Shown here one piece after another: positions 26,349 to 35,011 of a stretch of 64,000 nt of DNA. The notes beneath the pieces were generated by a model, which had not been told where the DNA came from, searched no databases, and saw only the letters and a list, made by a program, of their open reading frames with translations. The translations under genes were made by a program, and so were the position numbers. Origin of the DNA: Streptomyces sp. Je 1-369 (GTDB lineage: Bacteria > Actinomycetota > Actinomycetes > Streptomycetales > Streptomycetaceae); assembly GCF_026810505.1 (NCBI RefSeq), contig NZ_CP101750.1, forward strand, positions 4,803,254 through 4,867,253. The letters run 5' to 3'. How positions within the stretch are numbered: the first letter of the stretch is position 1; each line of letters starts with the position of its first letter.

Positions 26349-27130
26349 ACGTTGTCCACAGGCTGGGGGTGATCGTGTGGGTTGCCGCAGCCGTGCTGTG
26401 GCTCACGCTGACGGCGCTGGCCGCGCGAAAGGAGAGGGCGCAGAGGAGGCGGGTGGACAGGGCGTTGCCCGAGACGCGGCCGTCGAAGACCGGAGTCCGG
26501 AAAGCGCGCTTGAACGGCTGGGCTGTACAACGCGATTGGCTGCTACCGGCCGGAACGGCGAGTGCGGTCTACGTGCTGGCGGGTGGCGTGTTGGGGGTTC
26601 TGGCCGCGGCGGCGGTAGGACACCTGGCCTGGCGCCGCATTCGCCAGAAGCGCGAAGGTTCCGAGGGCCGGCATCACGACACGGAGGAGGCGGCCCGTCA
26701 ACTCCCCCTGGCGGCTGACCTCTTAGCGGCGTGCATCGCGTCCGGAGCGAGTCCGACGGCAGCGGCGCAGGCGGTGGGGGAGTCCTTGCAGGGTCCGGTC
26801 GGCGTACGGCTGTCCCGAGGCGCGGCAGAGGTACGGCTGGGCGGCGAACCTTCGGACGCGTGGCGCCAGTTGAGTGCGATACCGGGTGCCGCCCCACTGG
26901 CCCGCCTCCTGGCGCGCGCGGGCGAATCCGGCGCACCGGCGGCGGACCCGGTGGCCCGCCTGGCCGCGGACGCCAGGGCGGACCGCGCCCGAGCGTCGAC
27001 GGCCGCAGCACGCAAGGCGGCGGTCCTGATGACGGCCCCGGTCGGCCTGTGCTTCCTGCCCGCCTTCGTGGCGGTCGGGGTGCTGCCGGTGGTGATGGGA
27101 CTGGCGGAGGGGTTGTTGAGCGCGGGCTGA
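26345..27130 (+). CDS. tadC: TadC-like platform protein with a TTA codon
   Basis: 261 residues from the GTG at 26345, which overlaps the tadB stop (GTGA). T2SSF core LPLAADLLAACIASGASPTAA and a C-terminal hydrophobic pair. Codon 127 (26723-26725) is TTA, read only by the bldA tRNA in Streptomyces; it is the only in-frame TTA I found by eye in the window. A perfect TTGTCCACA lies at 26352. With TadB it forms the membrane platform on which TadA acts. Confidence 0.85.
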   Translation: MNVVHRLGVIVWVAAAVLWLTLTALAARKERAQRRRVDRALPETRPSKTGVRKARLNGWAVQRDWLLPAGTASAVYVLAGGVLGVLAAAAVGHLAWRRIRQKREGSEGRHHDTEEAARQLPLAADLLAACIASGASPTAAAQAVGESLQGPVGVRLSRGAAEVRLGGEPSDAWRQLSAIPGAAPLARLLARAGESGAPAADPVARLAADARADRARASTAAARKAAVLMTAPVGLCFLPAFVAVGVLPVVMGLAEGLLSAG

Positions 27131-27207
27131 GGACCGAAGGCGCCGAACACGAAACACGAACAGGGACCTGAAGAAACATTTTCGAGCACGTCATGACGGA
27201 GGTTGAA

Positions 27208-27429
27208 ATGCGGGGGCGGATGATGCGGTGGACGTGTGGTCTGAGGCGAAGGGCGCGGTCGTCGCGGGGGTCGCTGGGGCCAGATGCCGGGATGGTGACA
27301 TCCGAGTACGCCATGGGCTTGATCGCGGCGGTGGGTTTCGCCGGCTTGCTCTACAAGGTGGTGACGAGCGGACAGGTCAAGGCGGCGCTGCAGGCGCTGG
27401 TGGAGAAGGCGCTCGATGTCCCGTTCTGA
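27208..27429 (+). CDS. DUF4244 / Flp-pilin-like small protein
   Basis: 73 residues. After a basic leader comes GMVTSEYAMGLIAAVGFAGL, i.e. a Gly-Met-Val-Thr-x-Glu-Tyr start to a hydrophobic helix, the layout of Flp-type pilins (E at position 5 of the mature chain). Likely the major subunit. The ATG at 27208 has GGAGG at 5-nt spacing; an earlier ATG at 27193 is possible. No prepilin peptidase gene is in the window. Confidence 0.8.
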   Translation: MRGRMMRWTCGLRRRARSSRGSLGPDAGMVTSEYAMGLIAAVGFAGLLYKVVTSGQVKAALQALVEKALDVPF

Positions 27430-27832
27430 GGGCGGGCGGCAGCGGTGCCTCGCCCGGCTTCGGGCGCGCCTACCCGGCCTCTCGGACCGGGGGTTCGTGA
27501 CGGCGGAGGCGGCCGTGGTGCTGCCGACGCTGGTGCTCTTCACGATGGCGTTGATCTGGACGCTGCTGGCGGCCTCCGCGCAGATCCAGTGCGTGGACGC
27601 CGCCAGGGCCGGGGCGCGGGCGGCGGCCCGTCAGGACCCCGATGAGGCGGCCGTGGCAGCGGCCCGGCAGGCGGCGCCGCGCGGGGCGAACGTATCCGTG
27701 CGACGTGAGGCCGACCTCGTGCGGGTCGAGGTGGTGGCGGACGCCCCGGGCCCGGAGGTGCTGGGGCTGGGTCTGCGCCTGCGTTCCGAAGCGGTGGCGT
27801 TGGCGGAGGAGAGCGTGGGGGCGGCCGTATGA
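27416..27832 (+). CDS. tadE: TadE-like pseudopilin
   Basis: 138 residues. Basic leader, then GFVTAEAAVVLPTLVLFTMALIW: TadE signature with the conserved Glu in the first turn of the membrane helix, followed by an extracytoplasmic alpha/beta part. Overlaps the DUF4244 gene by 14 bp and the next gene by 4 bp. Probably a minor pilin. Confidence 0.85.
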   Translation: MSRSEGGRQRCLARLRARLPGLSDRGFVTAEAAVVLPTLVLFTMALIWTLLAASAQIQCVDAARAGARAAARQDPDEAAVAAARQAAPRGANVSVRREADLVRVEVVADAPGPEVLGLGLRLRSEAVALAEESVGAAV

Positions 27833-28245
27833 GAGTCGATACGTGGACAGGTGCGGGACGCGATCGCGGAGCCGCCACGGTGTGGGTGGTCGTCGTGATG
27901 GCCGTACTCGGCGTGATCTGCGGTGCGGTGCTCGCGATGACGCAGGTCGTCGTGGCTCGGCACCGGGCGGGCGGCGCGGCGGACCTGGCGGCGCTGGCGG
28001 CGGCGGATCGGTGGTCTGCGGGGTCCGATGCGGCTTGCGCGGGGGCGGGGCGGGTGGCTGCGGCACAAGGTGCGCGAATGGTTCTGTGCGGGTTGCGGGG
28101 CGAGACCTCAGAGGTCTCGGTCTCGTCTTCGGCGGGCCCTTTCACCGCGACGGTCAGATCCCGGGCGGGCCCGGTGACATCCGGGGCGTTGCCCCACCGG
28201 ATAGGAGCGCCGAACTGTCCCCCGTGCACCGCCCTGCGCGGGTAG
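27829..28245 (+). CDS. TadE-like protein of the helicase/secretion neighbourhood
   Basis: 138 residues: DRGAATVWVVVVMAVLGVI then an extracytoplasmic tail with two Cys (ACAG, VLCGL). This matches the Rv3654c-type family defined by its place between Tad genes and a DECH-box helicase (TIGR03816, from memory), as here. The last ~20 residues run into GC-rich sequence and may be family-atypical. Likely another minor pilin. Confidence 0.75.
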   Translation: MRVDTWTGAGRDRGAATVWVVVVMAVLGVICGAVLAMTQVVVARHRAGGAADLAALAAADRWSAGSDAACAGAGRVAAAQGARMVLCGLRGETSEVSVSSSAGPFTATVRSRAGPVTSGALPHRIGAPNCPPCTALRG

Positions 28246-28256
28246 GAGCACCAAGC

Positions 28257-28273
28257 CCGCCGCTGCGCGGCGG
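28257..28273. terminator. Bidirectional hairpin between Tad operon and helicase
   Basis: CCGCCGC / GCGGCGG, 7-bp perfect stem with TGC loop in the 154-bp gap between two convergent genes. No T-run. Confidence 0.5.
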
Positions 28274-28399
28274 ATGTTCCCCACTCGCCCACCCGCCCAG
28301 CCGTTCACCCCGCGACGTCCAGCGGGAGTAGGTGCGCCCCCCCCCGGCCGCACCCGCGCAGCAACGCAACGCCAGACGAACCCCCACCGCAGACACCGC

Positions 28400-30862
28400 T
28401 CAAGGCGCCCCGCCGGCCCCCGCATCGCGCAACAGCACCGAAAGCAACCGCACCGCCCCCCGCTTGTGCAGCGGATCGTTGCCGTTGCCGCACTTGGGGG
28501 ACTGGATGCACGAAGGGCAGCCCGCCTCGCACTCGCAGGAGGCGATCGCCTGGCGCGTGGCCGTGAGCCACTCCTGGGCCGTGTGGAAGGCCCGCTCGGC
28601 GAAGCCCGCCCCGCCGGGGTGGCCGTCGTACACGAAGACCGTGGGAAGGAGCGTGTCCGGGTGCAGCGGGACGGAGACGCCGCCGATGTCCCATCGGTCA
28701 CACGTGGCGAAGAGCGGCAGCATGCCGATGGACGCGTGTTCGGCGGCGTGCAGCGCGCCGCCGAGGATCTCGGGGTTGATGCGTGCGGCGTCGAGTTGGT
28801 CCTCGGTCACCGTCCACCACACCGCGCGCGTCCGGAGCGTACGAGGAGGGAGGTCCAGCTTGGTCTCGCCGAGTACCTCGCCGGTGATGATGCGGCGACG
28901 CAGGAAGGAGACGACTTGGTTGGTGACTTCGACGGAGCCGTAGCAGAGGCGCCCCGCGCCCCAGGGGACCTCCGTGTCCGTCTCCAGGATGGAGATCGCC
29001 GTCGTGTCGCGAGCGGTCGTGGAGTAGGGCGGCGCGGCTTCCTCGACGAGGGCGACCGAGTCCTCCAGGTCGAGGTGGCGGACGAGATACGTACGCCCTT
29101 GGTGGAGGTGGACCGCGCCTTCGTGGACGCTCGTGTGCGCGGCGGACGCGTCGACCGTGCCGAGGAGCCGGCCCGTGCCCTCCTCGACGATCTGGACAGG
29201 CTTTCCGCCCTCGCCGCGGATGTCGGTGAGGTCGGCGGCCCGCTCCCGGCGGGTCCAGTGCCAGGACTTGGTCCGGCGCCGGAGGAGCTTCGCGGCTTCC
29301 AGCTGCGGGAGGAGTTCTTCGGTGGTGGGGCCGAAGAGGGTGAAGTCCTCTTCGGTCAGGGGGAGTTCGGATGCGGCGGCGCAGAGGTGGGGCGCCAGGA
29401 CGTAGGGGTTGTCGGGGTCGAGGACCGTGCACTCGACGGGCTGCTGGAACAGCGCCTCGGGGTGGTGGACGAGATACGTGTCCAGCGGGTCGTCCCGGGC
29501 GACGAGGACGGCCAGCGCGCCCTGCGCCGACCGTCCCGCGCGTCCGGCCTGCTGCCAGAGCGAGGCCCGCGTGCCCGGGTAGCCGGCGATGACGACCGCG
29601 TCCAACCCCGAGACGTCGACGCCGAGTTCGAGGGCGGTGGTGGCGGCGAGGCCGAGGAGTTCGCCGGAGTGCAGGGCGCGCTCCAGGGCGCGGCGCTCCT
29701 CGGGGAGGTAGCCGCCGCGGTAGGCGGCGACACGCCGGGCGAGGGAGCGGTCGACTTCGGCGAGGCGTTCCTGGGCGATCACGGAGATCAGTTCGGCGCC
29801 GCGCCGGGAGCGTACGAAGGCGACCGAGCGGACGCCTTGGACGGTGAGGTCGGTGAGGAGGTCGGCGGTCTCGGCGGTGGCGGTGCGGCGGACCGGGGCG
29901 CCCTTCTCGCCGTGGAGCTCGGTGAGAGGGGGTTCCCAGAGGGCGAAGACGAGGTCGCCGCGGGGTGAGGCGTCGTCGGCGACCTCCTGCACGGGGAGGC
30001 CGGTGAGGCGCTCCGCGGAGGCCGCGGGGTCGGCGCAGGTGGCGGAGGCGAGGAGGAAGACGGGCTCGGAGCCGTAGCGGGCGCAGAGGCGGCGCAGGCG
30101 GCGCAGGACCTGGGCGACGTGGGAGCCGAAGACGCCGCGGTAGGTGTGGCACTCGTCGATGACGACGTAGCGCAGGGAGCGCAGGAAGGAGGACCAGCGC
30201 GGGTGGGAGGGGAGTATCCCGCGGTGCAGCATGTCGGGGTTGGTCAGGACGTAATTGGCGTACTGCCGGACCCATTCGCGCTCTTCGAAGGGGGTGTCGC
30301 CGTCGTAGACGGCGGGGCGCACCGCGTTGCCGAGGGGGGCGGCCAGCTCGCGGACGGCGCGGCGCTGGTCGGCGGCGAGGGCCTTGGTGGGCGCGAGGTA
30401 CAGGGCGGTGGTGCCGCGCCCGTTGGGTGCTTCCGAGCCGTCCAGGAGGGCGGAGAGGACGGGGGTGAGGTACGCCAGGGACTTGCCGGAAGCGGTGCCG
30501 GTGGCGACGACCACGGATTCCCCGTCCAGGGCGTGCTCGGCGGCAAGCGCCTGGTGCGCCCAGGGGTGCTCGATGCCGGCGGCCTGGACGGCGGATATGA
30601 CCTCGGAACGGATGCGGTCGGGCCAGACTGCATACCGGGCCTCACGTGGGGGCAGGTGCTCCGTATGAGTGACGCGCGATGCACGGCTCGGCCCCGCGGT
30701 GAGCCGGTCAAGAACGGTCCGCGGGGACGTGCGTGCCGGGGCGCCCGCAGAGGGTCCTCCGGGAGGAGAAATTTTGGCCATCGGCATCGAGTGTGTCACT
30801 GGCGAGATGGACAATGGTCCGAAGGCGTCGTGCACGCCTGCCGGTAAGTGATTGAATGCCAT
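28400..30862 (-). CDS. DECH-box superfamily 2 helicase with DUF1998 zinc domain
   Basis: 820 residues. Motif I VATGTASGKSLAYL, motif II VIDECHTYRG (DECH), motif III LASATCADP, motif VI QQAGRAGRSAQGALAVL, then a C-terminal cysteine cluster CECEAGCPSCIQSPKCGNGN typical of DUF1998 (MrfA/Hrq1-like). Relatives repair mitomycin-type crosslinks in Bacillus; that role is an analogy. The N terminus begins MAFNHLPAGVHDA; internal ATGs at 30787 and 30781 are alternatives because no clear ribosome site marks the first. Divergent from bldG with 80 bp between starts. Confidence 0.88.
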   Translation of the reverse strand: MAFNHLPAGVHDAFGPLSISPVTHSMPMAKISPPGGPSAGAPARTSPRTVLDRLTAGPSRASRVTHTEHLPPREARYAVWPDRIRSEVISAVQAAGIEHPWAHQALAAEHALDGESVVVATGTASGKSLAYLTPVLSALLDGSEAPNGRGTTALYLAPTKALAADQRRAVRELAAPLGNAVRPAVYDGDTPFEEREWVRQYANYVLTNPDMLHRGILPSHPRWSSFLRSLRYVVIDECHTYRGVFGSHVAQVLRRLRRLCARYGSEPVFLLASATCADPAASAERLTGLPVQEVADDASPRGDLVFALWEPPLTELHGEKGAPVRRTATAETADLLTDLTVQGVRSVAFVRSRRGAELISVIAQERLAEVDRSLARRVAAYRGGYLPEERRALERALHSGELLGLAATTALELGVDVSGLDAVVIAGYPGTRASLWQQAGRAGRSAQGALAVLVARDDPLDTYLVHHPEALFQQPVECTVLDPDNPYVLAPHLCAAASELPLTEEDFTLFGPTTEELLPQLEAAKLLRRRTKSWHWTRRERAADLTDIRGEGGKPVQIVEEGTGRLLGTVDASAAHTSVHEGAVHLHQGRTYLVRHLDLEDSVALVEEAAPPYSTTARDTTAISILETDTEVPWGAGRLCYGSVEVTNQVVSFLRRRIITGEVLGETKLDLPPRTLRTRAVWWTVTEDQLDAARINPEILGGALHAAEHASIGMLPLFATCDRWDIGGVSVPLHPDTLLPTVFVYDGHPGGAGFAERAFHTAQEWLTATRQAIASCECEAGCPSCIQSPKCGNGNDPLHKRGAVRLLSVLLRDAGAGGAP

Positions 30863-30942
30863 CGCGGCTGGCGATCCGTCCTGGGGGCTCTGCCGAGGTG
30901 TCCCGAGGGATGACCGCTCGATAGCAAGGTGCTGGAGGATCC

Positions 30943-31284
30943 GTGGACCTGTCCCTGTCGACCCGTACCGTCGGCGATCGTACGGTCGTCGAGGTCGGTG
31001 GCGAAATCGATGTTTATACCGCGCCCAAGCTGCGCGAGCAGTTGGTCGAGCTGGTGAACGACGGCAGTTTTCATCTGGTCGTCGACATGGAGGGCGTGGA
31101 CTTCCTCGACTCCACCGGGCTCGGCGTGCTGGTCGGCGGCCTGAAGCGTGTGCGTGCCCATGAGGGCTCGCTGCGCCTGGTCTGCAACCAGGAGCGCATT
31201 CTCAAGATTTTCCGTATCACCGGTCTGACCAAGGTGTTCCCCATTCACACCTCGGTCGAGGAAGCGGTCGCGGCCACCGACTGA
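30943..31284 (+). CDS. bldG: Anti-sigma factor antagonist BldG
   Basis: 113-residue STAS protein. The phosphorylatable serine is Ser57 in [12 protein letters not shown], as in published BldG. Unphosphorylated it releases sigma factors from anti-sigma partners; bldG mutants fail to raise aerial hyphae or make antibiotics. GTG at 30943. Two hairpins separate it from its co-transcribed partner gene downstream, consistent with reported mono- and bicistronic transcripts. Confidence 0.95.
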
Positions 31285-31310
31285 GTGGCCTTCGACCGAG
31301 CGCCTGACCT

Positions 31311-31330
31311 CCCGGGCCCCTGGGCCCGGG
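31311..31330 (+). terminator. Hairpin 1 downstream of bldG
   Basis: CCCGGGCCC / GGGCCCGGG, 9-bp perfect stem with only 2 nt between arms, 26 bp after the bldG stop. Probably an attenuating terminator. Confidence 0.55.
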
Positions 31331-31344
31331 ACGGCAGTACAGCA

Positions 31345-31370
31345 GGGGACCGGGCCTGCGGCCCGGCCCC
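31345..31370 (+). terminator. Hairpin 2 downstream of bldG
   Basis: GGGG-A-CCGGGCC / GGCCCGG-CCCC, 11 pairs with a single bulged A and TGC loop, 33 bp before the anti-sigma ATG. Together with hairpin 1 it could set the ratio of BldG to its partner. Confidence 0.55.
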
Positions 31371-31402
31371 CTGACAGCACGTGCGTATGTCGAGGGGGAT
31401 GC

Positions 31403-31843
31403 ATGGCCACCGTTGAGCTCCGCTTCAGCGCCCTGCCCGAGCACGTCAGGACCGCCCGTCTGGTGGCGGCCGCGGTGGCGCGCAGGGCCGGGGTGGACGA
31501 GGCCGTTCTCGACGAGGTCAGGCTCGCGGTCGGCGAGGCCTGCACGCGCGCCGTCGGGCTGCATCAGAGCAGCGGAGTGACGGCGCCGGTGCGGGTTGCG
31601 CTGATCGAGGACGAGAAACAGTTCTCCATCGAGGTCGGCGACGAGGCCCCCCGTGCGGCTCCCGGTGACCGGGCGCCCGGCGTGCGTTTCGACGACGGCG
31701 AAGAGGCGGATGCCGAGGGCGAGGACGAGATGGGCCTCGCGGTCATCAGCGGCCTCGTGGACGACGTGGAGGTCACGGCCGGTGAGGCCGGCGGCCTCAT
31801 CCGCATGAGCTGGCCGACGACGCCCGCGCCGCTCGTGCGCTGA
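31403..31843 (+). CDS. BldG-partner anti-sigma factor (RsbW-like ATPase, degenerate)
   Basis: 146 residues of the GHKL anti-sigma type, the SCO3548 counterpart. The N-box reads VRLAVGEACTRAV: the Glu is kept but the Mg-binding Asn is Arg49. The G1 box is VGDEAPRAAPGDR instead of D-x-G-x-G, and EDEMGLAVISGL fits G2. With the Asn missing, classical RsbW kinase activity is doubtful even though BldG is phosphorylated in vivo, so another kinase may act. ATG at 31403 with GAGGGGG. Its stop begins a two-unit 21-bp repeat. Confidence 0.85.
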   Translation: MATVELRFSALPEHVRTARLVAAAVARRAGVDEAVLDEVRLAVGEACTRAVGLHQSSGVTAPVRVALIEDEKQFSIEVGDEAPRAAPGDRAPGVRFDDGEEADAEGEDEMGLAVISGLVDDVEVTAGEAGGLIRMSWPTTPAPLVR

Positions 31844-31874
31844 GAAGCACCCCTTGTGCGCTGAGGAACACCCC
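31835..31874 (+). repeat. Stop-codon-spanning 21-bp repeat after the anti-sigma gene
   Basis: GTGCGCTGAGAAGCACCCC at 31835 and GTGCGCTGAGGAACACCCC at 31856, 21 bp apart. The first TGA (31841) is the stop codon; the second (31862) is in the same frame. Confidence 0.88.
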
Positions 31875-32352
31875 ACACACCAGCGAGCGGCTCGCAGCGG
31901 CTTCGAGTGACTCCGAGTTCGAGTGCCTCCGAGTAGCCCCGCGCCGCGCCGATGCCGCCAAGCAGTTCCACGTGGCGTCCAGCGGTGTCGATCAGTGCCG
32001 GGCGGCGTCACCCTGACACTCACGGGCACTTTCCGGGCGCCATACGCCTGCTTGCCGTCCGCGTTCCGACGTCCGCCCCGGCGTCCCCTGGCCCCGTCAC
32101 CACCACGGTGAACTGGGCCTTTTCTTTTTCTGATCTTATACGGCCCTAGATCGACGATCTCGCTCCGATCACTCACCGGTCAACTGTCAACGGTTTTGAG
32201 GCATTACCGCTTTCGGGGCCAATCCAGACGCGCGATCATTTGCTGAGAAGCAATCTCAGGTCAATTCCGTTTGTGGCGCTCTGTTTTGATCAGGTTCCGC
32301 TCCCTACAATCCGTCCACATCTTGAGCTCAGCCCAAGCGTCAAGGAGGACGA
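31844..32352. other. Intergenic region upstream of hppA
   Basis: 509 bp. After the stop-codon repeat comes a second short repeat, TTCGAGTGACTCCGAG / TTCGAGTGCCTCCGAG (about 31902-31933), then an AT-richer segment from ~32110 with pyrimidine run CCTTTTCTTTTTC and the hppA promoter near 32305. Small frames at 31923-32149 lack ribosome sites and coding character. No known riboswitch recognised. Confidence 0.55.
32305..32310 (+). promoter_or_regulatory. Candidate -10 of hppA promoter
   Basis: TACAAT (5/6 match to TATAAT) 42 bp upstream of the hppA ATG. The best -35 at 17-bp spacing, TGTTTT (32282), is poor, so another factor may help. Confidence 0.4.
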
Positions 32353-34755
32353 ATGGCGGGGCTTTCTACCCCTCATGAGTTTGACCAACCCACAACCTTC
32401 GCAGCCGCAGTCCTGACAGATGACAACCGTCTCATCGTGATGGTGATCGCAGCCGTCGCGGTGGCGGCGCTCGTCGTCGCGGGTGTGCTCGTACGACAAG
32501 TACTCGCGGCGGGCGAGGGCACCGACAGCATGAAGAAGATCGCGGCGGCGGTCCAGGAAGGCGCGAATGCCTATCTGGGTCGGCAGATGCGCACACTCGG
32601 CGTATTCGCCGTCGTGGTGTTCTTCCTGCTCATGCTGCTGCCCGCGGACGACTGGAATCAGCGCGCCGGACGATCGATCTTCTTCTTGGTCGGAGCGGCG
32701 TTCTCGGCGACCACCGGCTATATCGGTATGTGGCTCGCCGTACGCAGCAATGTGCGCGTCGCAGCCGCCGCCCGAGAGGCCACTCCGGCAGAAGGTGAAC
32801 CCGAAAAGGATCTCACCGCTGTCTCGCACAAGGCCATGAAGATCGCTTTCCGCACGGGCGGCGTAGTCGGCATGTTCACGGTGGGGCTCGGTCTGCTGGG
32901 CGCCTCCTGTGTGGTGCTCGTCTACGCGGCCGACGCGCCGAAGGTGCTCGAAGGTTTCGGCCTCGGCGCCGCGCTGATCGCGATGTTCATGCGAGTCGGC
33001 GGCGGCATCTTCACCAAGGCCGCCGACGTCGGCGCCGACCTGGTCGGCAAGGTCGAGCAGGGCATTCCGGAGGACGATCCGCGCAATGCCGCGACCATCG
33101 CCGACAACGTGGGCGACAACGTCGGCGACTGCGCCGGTATGGCCGCCGACCTCTTCGAGTCGTACGCCGTGACGCTCGTCGCGGCGCTGATCCTCGGCAA
33201 GGTCGCGTTCGGCGACTCCGGGCTCGCCTTCCCCCTGCTCGTCCCGGCGATCGGCGTCGTGACGGCGATGATCGGCATCTTCGCGGTGGCGCCCCGGCGC
33301 TCCGACCGCAGCGGGATGAGCGCCATCAACCGCGGATTCTTCATCTCCGCCGTCATCTCGCTCGTCCTCGTGGCCGTGGCGGTCTTCGTCTATCTGCCGT
33401 CCACGTACGCGGACCTGGACGGTGTCACCGACGCCGCGATCAAGGGCCACGACGGTGATCCGCGGGTTCTCGCGCTCATCGCCGTCGCCATCGGCATCGT
33501 GATGGCCGCGCTGATCCAGCAGCTCACCGGCTACTTCACCGAGACCACCCGGCGTCCCGTCAAGGACATCGGGAAGAGCTCGCTCACCGGCGCGGCCACC
33601 GTCGTCCTCGCCGGTATCTCGATCGGTCTGGAATCGGCCGTCTACACCGCGCTGCTGATCGGGCTCGGCGTGTACGGGGCGTTCCTGCTCGGCGGTACGT
33701 CGATCATGCTCGCCCTGTTCGCGGTCGCGCTCGCCGGTACGGGACTGCTGACCACGGTCGGCGTCATCGTCGCCATGGACACGTTCGGTCCCGTCTCCGA
33801 CAACGCGCAGGGCATCGCCGAGATGTCCGGCGACGTCGAGGGCGCGGGCGCGCAGGTCCTCACCGACCTGGACGCCGTCGGCAACACCACCAAGGCCATC
33901 ACCAAGGGCATCGCCATCGCGACCGCGGTCCTCGCGGCGTCGGCGCTCTTCGGGTCGTACCGCGACGCCATCGCGGAAGCGGCCAAGGACGTCGGCGAGA
34001 AACTCGGCGACGGCGCTCCGATGAACCTTGTGATGGACATCTCACAACCCAACAACCTGGTGGGCCTGATCCTCGGCGCCGCGGTCGTCTTCCTCTTCTC
34101 GGGGCTGGCGATCAACGCGGTGTCGCGGTCGGCGGGCGCCGTGGTCTACGAGGTGCGGCGGCAGTTCCGCGAGCACCCCGGGATCATGGACTACACCGAG
34201 GAACCCGAGTACGGCCGCGTCGTCGACATCTGCACCAAGGACGCGCTGCGCGAGCTGGCCACACCGGGTCTGCTCGCCGTGCTCACGCCGATCGCGGTCG
34301 GTTTCTCGCTCGGCGTCGGCGCGCTCGGCTCGTTCCTCGCGGGCGCGATCGGCACCGGCACGCTCATGGCGGTCTTCCTCGCCAACTCCGGCGGTGCCTG
34401 GGACAACGCCAAGAAGCTCGTCGAGGACGGGCACCACGGCGGCAAGGGCAGCGAGGCGCATGCCGCGACCGTCATCGGTGACACGGTCGGCGACCCGTTC
34501 AAGGACACCGCGGGCCCCGCTATCAACCCCCTGTTGAAGGTGATGAACCTGGTGGCGCTGCTCATCGCGCCCGCGGTCGTCAAGTTCAGCTACGGGGACG
34601 ACGCCAGCGTCGGGATGCGGGCGCTGATCGCGTCGCTCTCCATCGCGGTCATCATCGGTGCGGTCTACGTCTCCAAGCGGCGCGGTATCGCCGTCGGGGA
34701 CGACGGCAACTCCGAGCGGGTGGCGAAGCCGGCCGATCCGGCCGTGGTCTCGTAG
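32353..34755 (+). CDS. hppA: K+-independent proton-pumping pyrophosphatase
   Basis: 800 residues with about 16 membrane segments. The PPi site DVGADLVGKVEQGIPEDDP and the NVGDNVGDCAGMAADLFES and IGDTVGDPFKDTAGPAINP motifs are intact. It couples pyrophosphate hydrolysis to proton export. The K+-independent subclass marker is visible: GNTTKA carries Lys where K+-dependent enzymes have Ala. AAGGAGG ribosome site 7 nt before the ATG. Followed by a strong hairpin, so monocistronic. Confidence 0.96.
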   Translation: MAGLSTPHEFDQPTTFAAAVLTDDNRLIVMVIAAVAVAALVVAGVLVRQVLAAGEGTDSMKKIAAAVQEGANAYLGRQMRTLGVFAVVVFFLLMLLPADDWNQRAGRSIFFLVGAAFSATTGYIGMWLAVRSNVRVAAAAREATPAEGEPEKDLTAVSHKAMKIAFRTGGVVGMFTVGLGLLGASCVVLVYAADAPKVLEGFGLGAALIAMFMRVGGGIFTKAADVGADLVGKVEQGIPEDDPRNAATIADNVGDNVGDCAGMAADLFESYAVTLVAALILGKVAFGDSGLAFPLLVPAIGVVTAMIGIFAVAPRRSDRSGMSAINRGFFISAVISLVLVAVAVFVYLPSTYADLDGVTDAAIKGHDGDPRVLALIAVAIGIVMAALIQQLTGYFTETTRRPVKDIGKSSLTGAATVVLAGISIGLESAVYTALLIGLGVYGAFLLGGTSIMLALFAVALAGTGLLTTVGVIVAMDTFGPVSDNAQGIAEMSGDVEGAGAQVLTDLDAVGNTTKAITKGIAIATAVLAASALFGSYRDAIAEAAKDVGEKLGDGAPMNLVMDISQPNNLVGLILGAAVVFLFSGLAINAVSRSAGAVVYEVRRQFREHPGIMDYTEEPEYGRVVDICTKDALRELATPGLLAVLTPIAVGFSLGVGALGSFLAGAIGTGTLMAVFLANSGGAWDNAKKLVEDGHHGGKGSEAHAATVIGDTVGDPFKDTAGPAINPLLKVMNLVALLIAPAVVKFSYGDDASVGMRALIASLSIAVIIGAVYVSKRRGIAVGDDGNSERVAKPADPAVVS

Positions 34756-34811
34756 GGCCGCGGTCTCATGACCCGACTCGGTGACTCCTAGTCGGGCTCT
34801 GCCCAACACGC

Positions 34812-34845
34812 GGGCGGACGGCGCTTTTTGATGCGCCGTCCGCCC
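34812..34845 (+). terminator. hppA terminator
   Basis: GGGCGGACGGCGC / GCGCCGTCCGCCC, 13-bp perfect stem with 8-nt loop (TTTTTGAT), extended by ACGC/GCGT across one bulge. Confidence 0.85.
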
Positions 34846-35011
34846 TGCGTGTGTCCGCGGAGAGATCCGTGAGCCTTCTCTCGCGCCCCGTTCCCGTACG
34901 CCGCTTGGTGCAAATGGCTGCAATAGCGGATGTACCGAGCCCCCGGCATGCGGATGTCGCCCAGTTGGCGTGTAAGTTCCGGGGCCGAGAGCCATGGAAG
35001 GGACCAATCCG

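Noticed and set aside
23464..26406. 980-residue minus-strand frame
   Set aside because: Antisense to ssd and tadAB, Pro/Arg low-complexity; shadow.
31923..32149. Small frames upstream of hppA
   Set aside because: No ribosome sites; overlapping frames with arbitrary composition.
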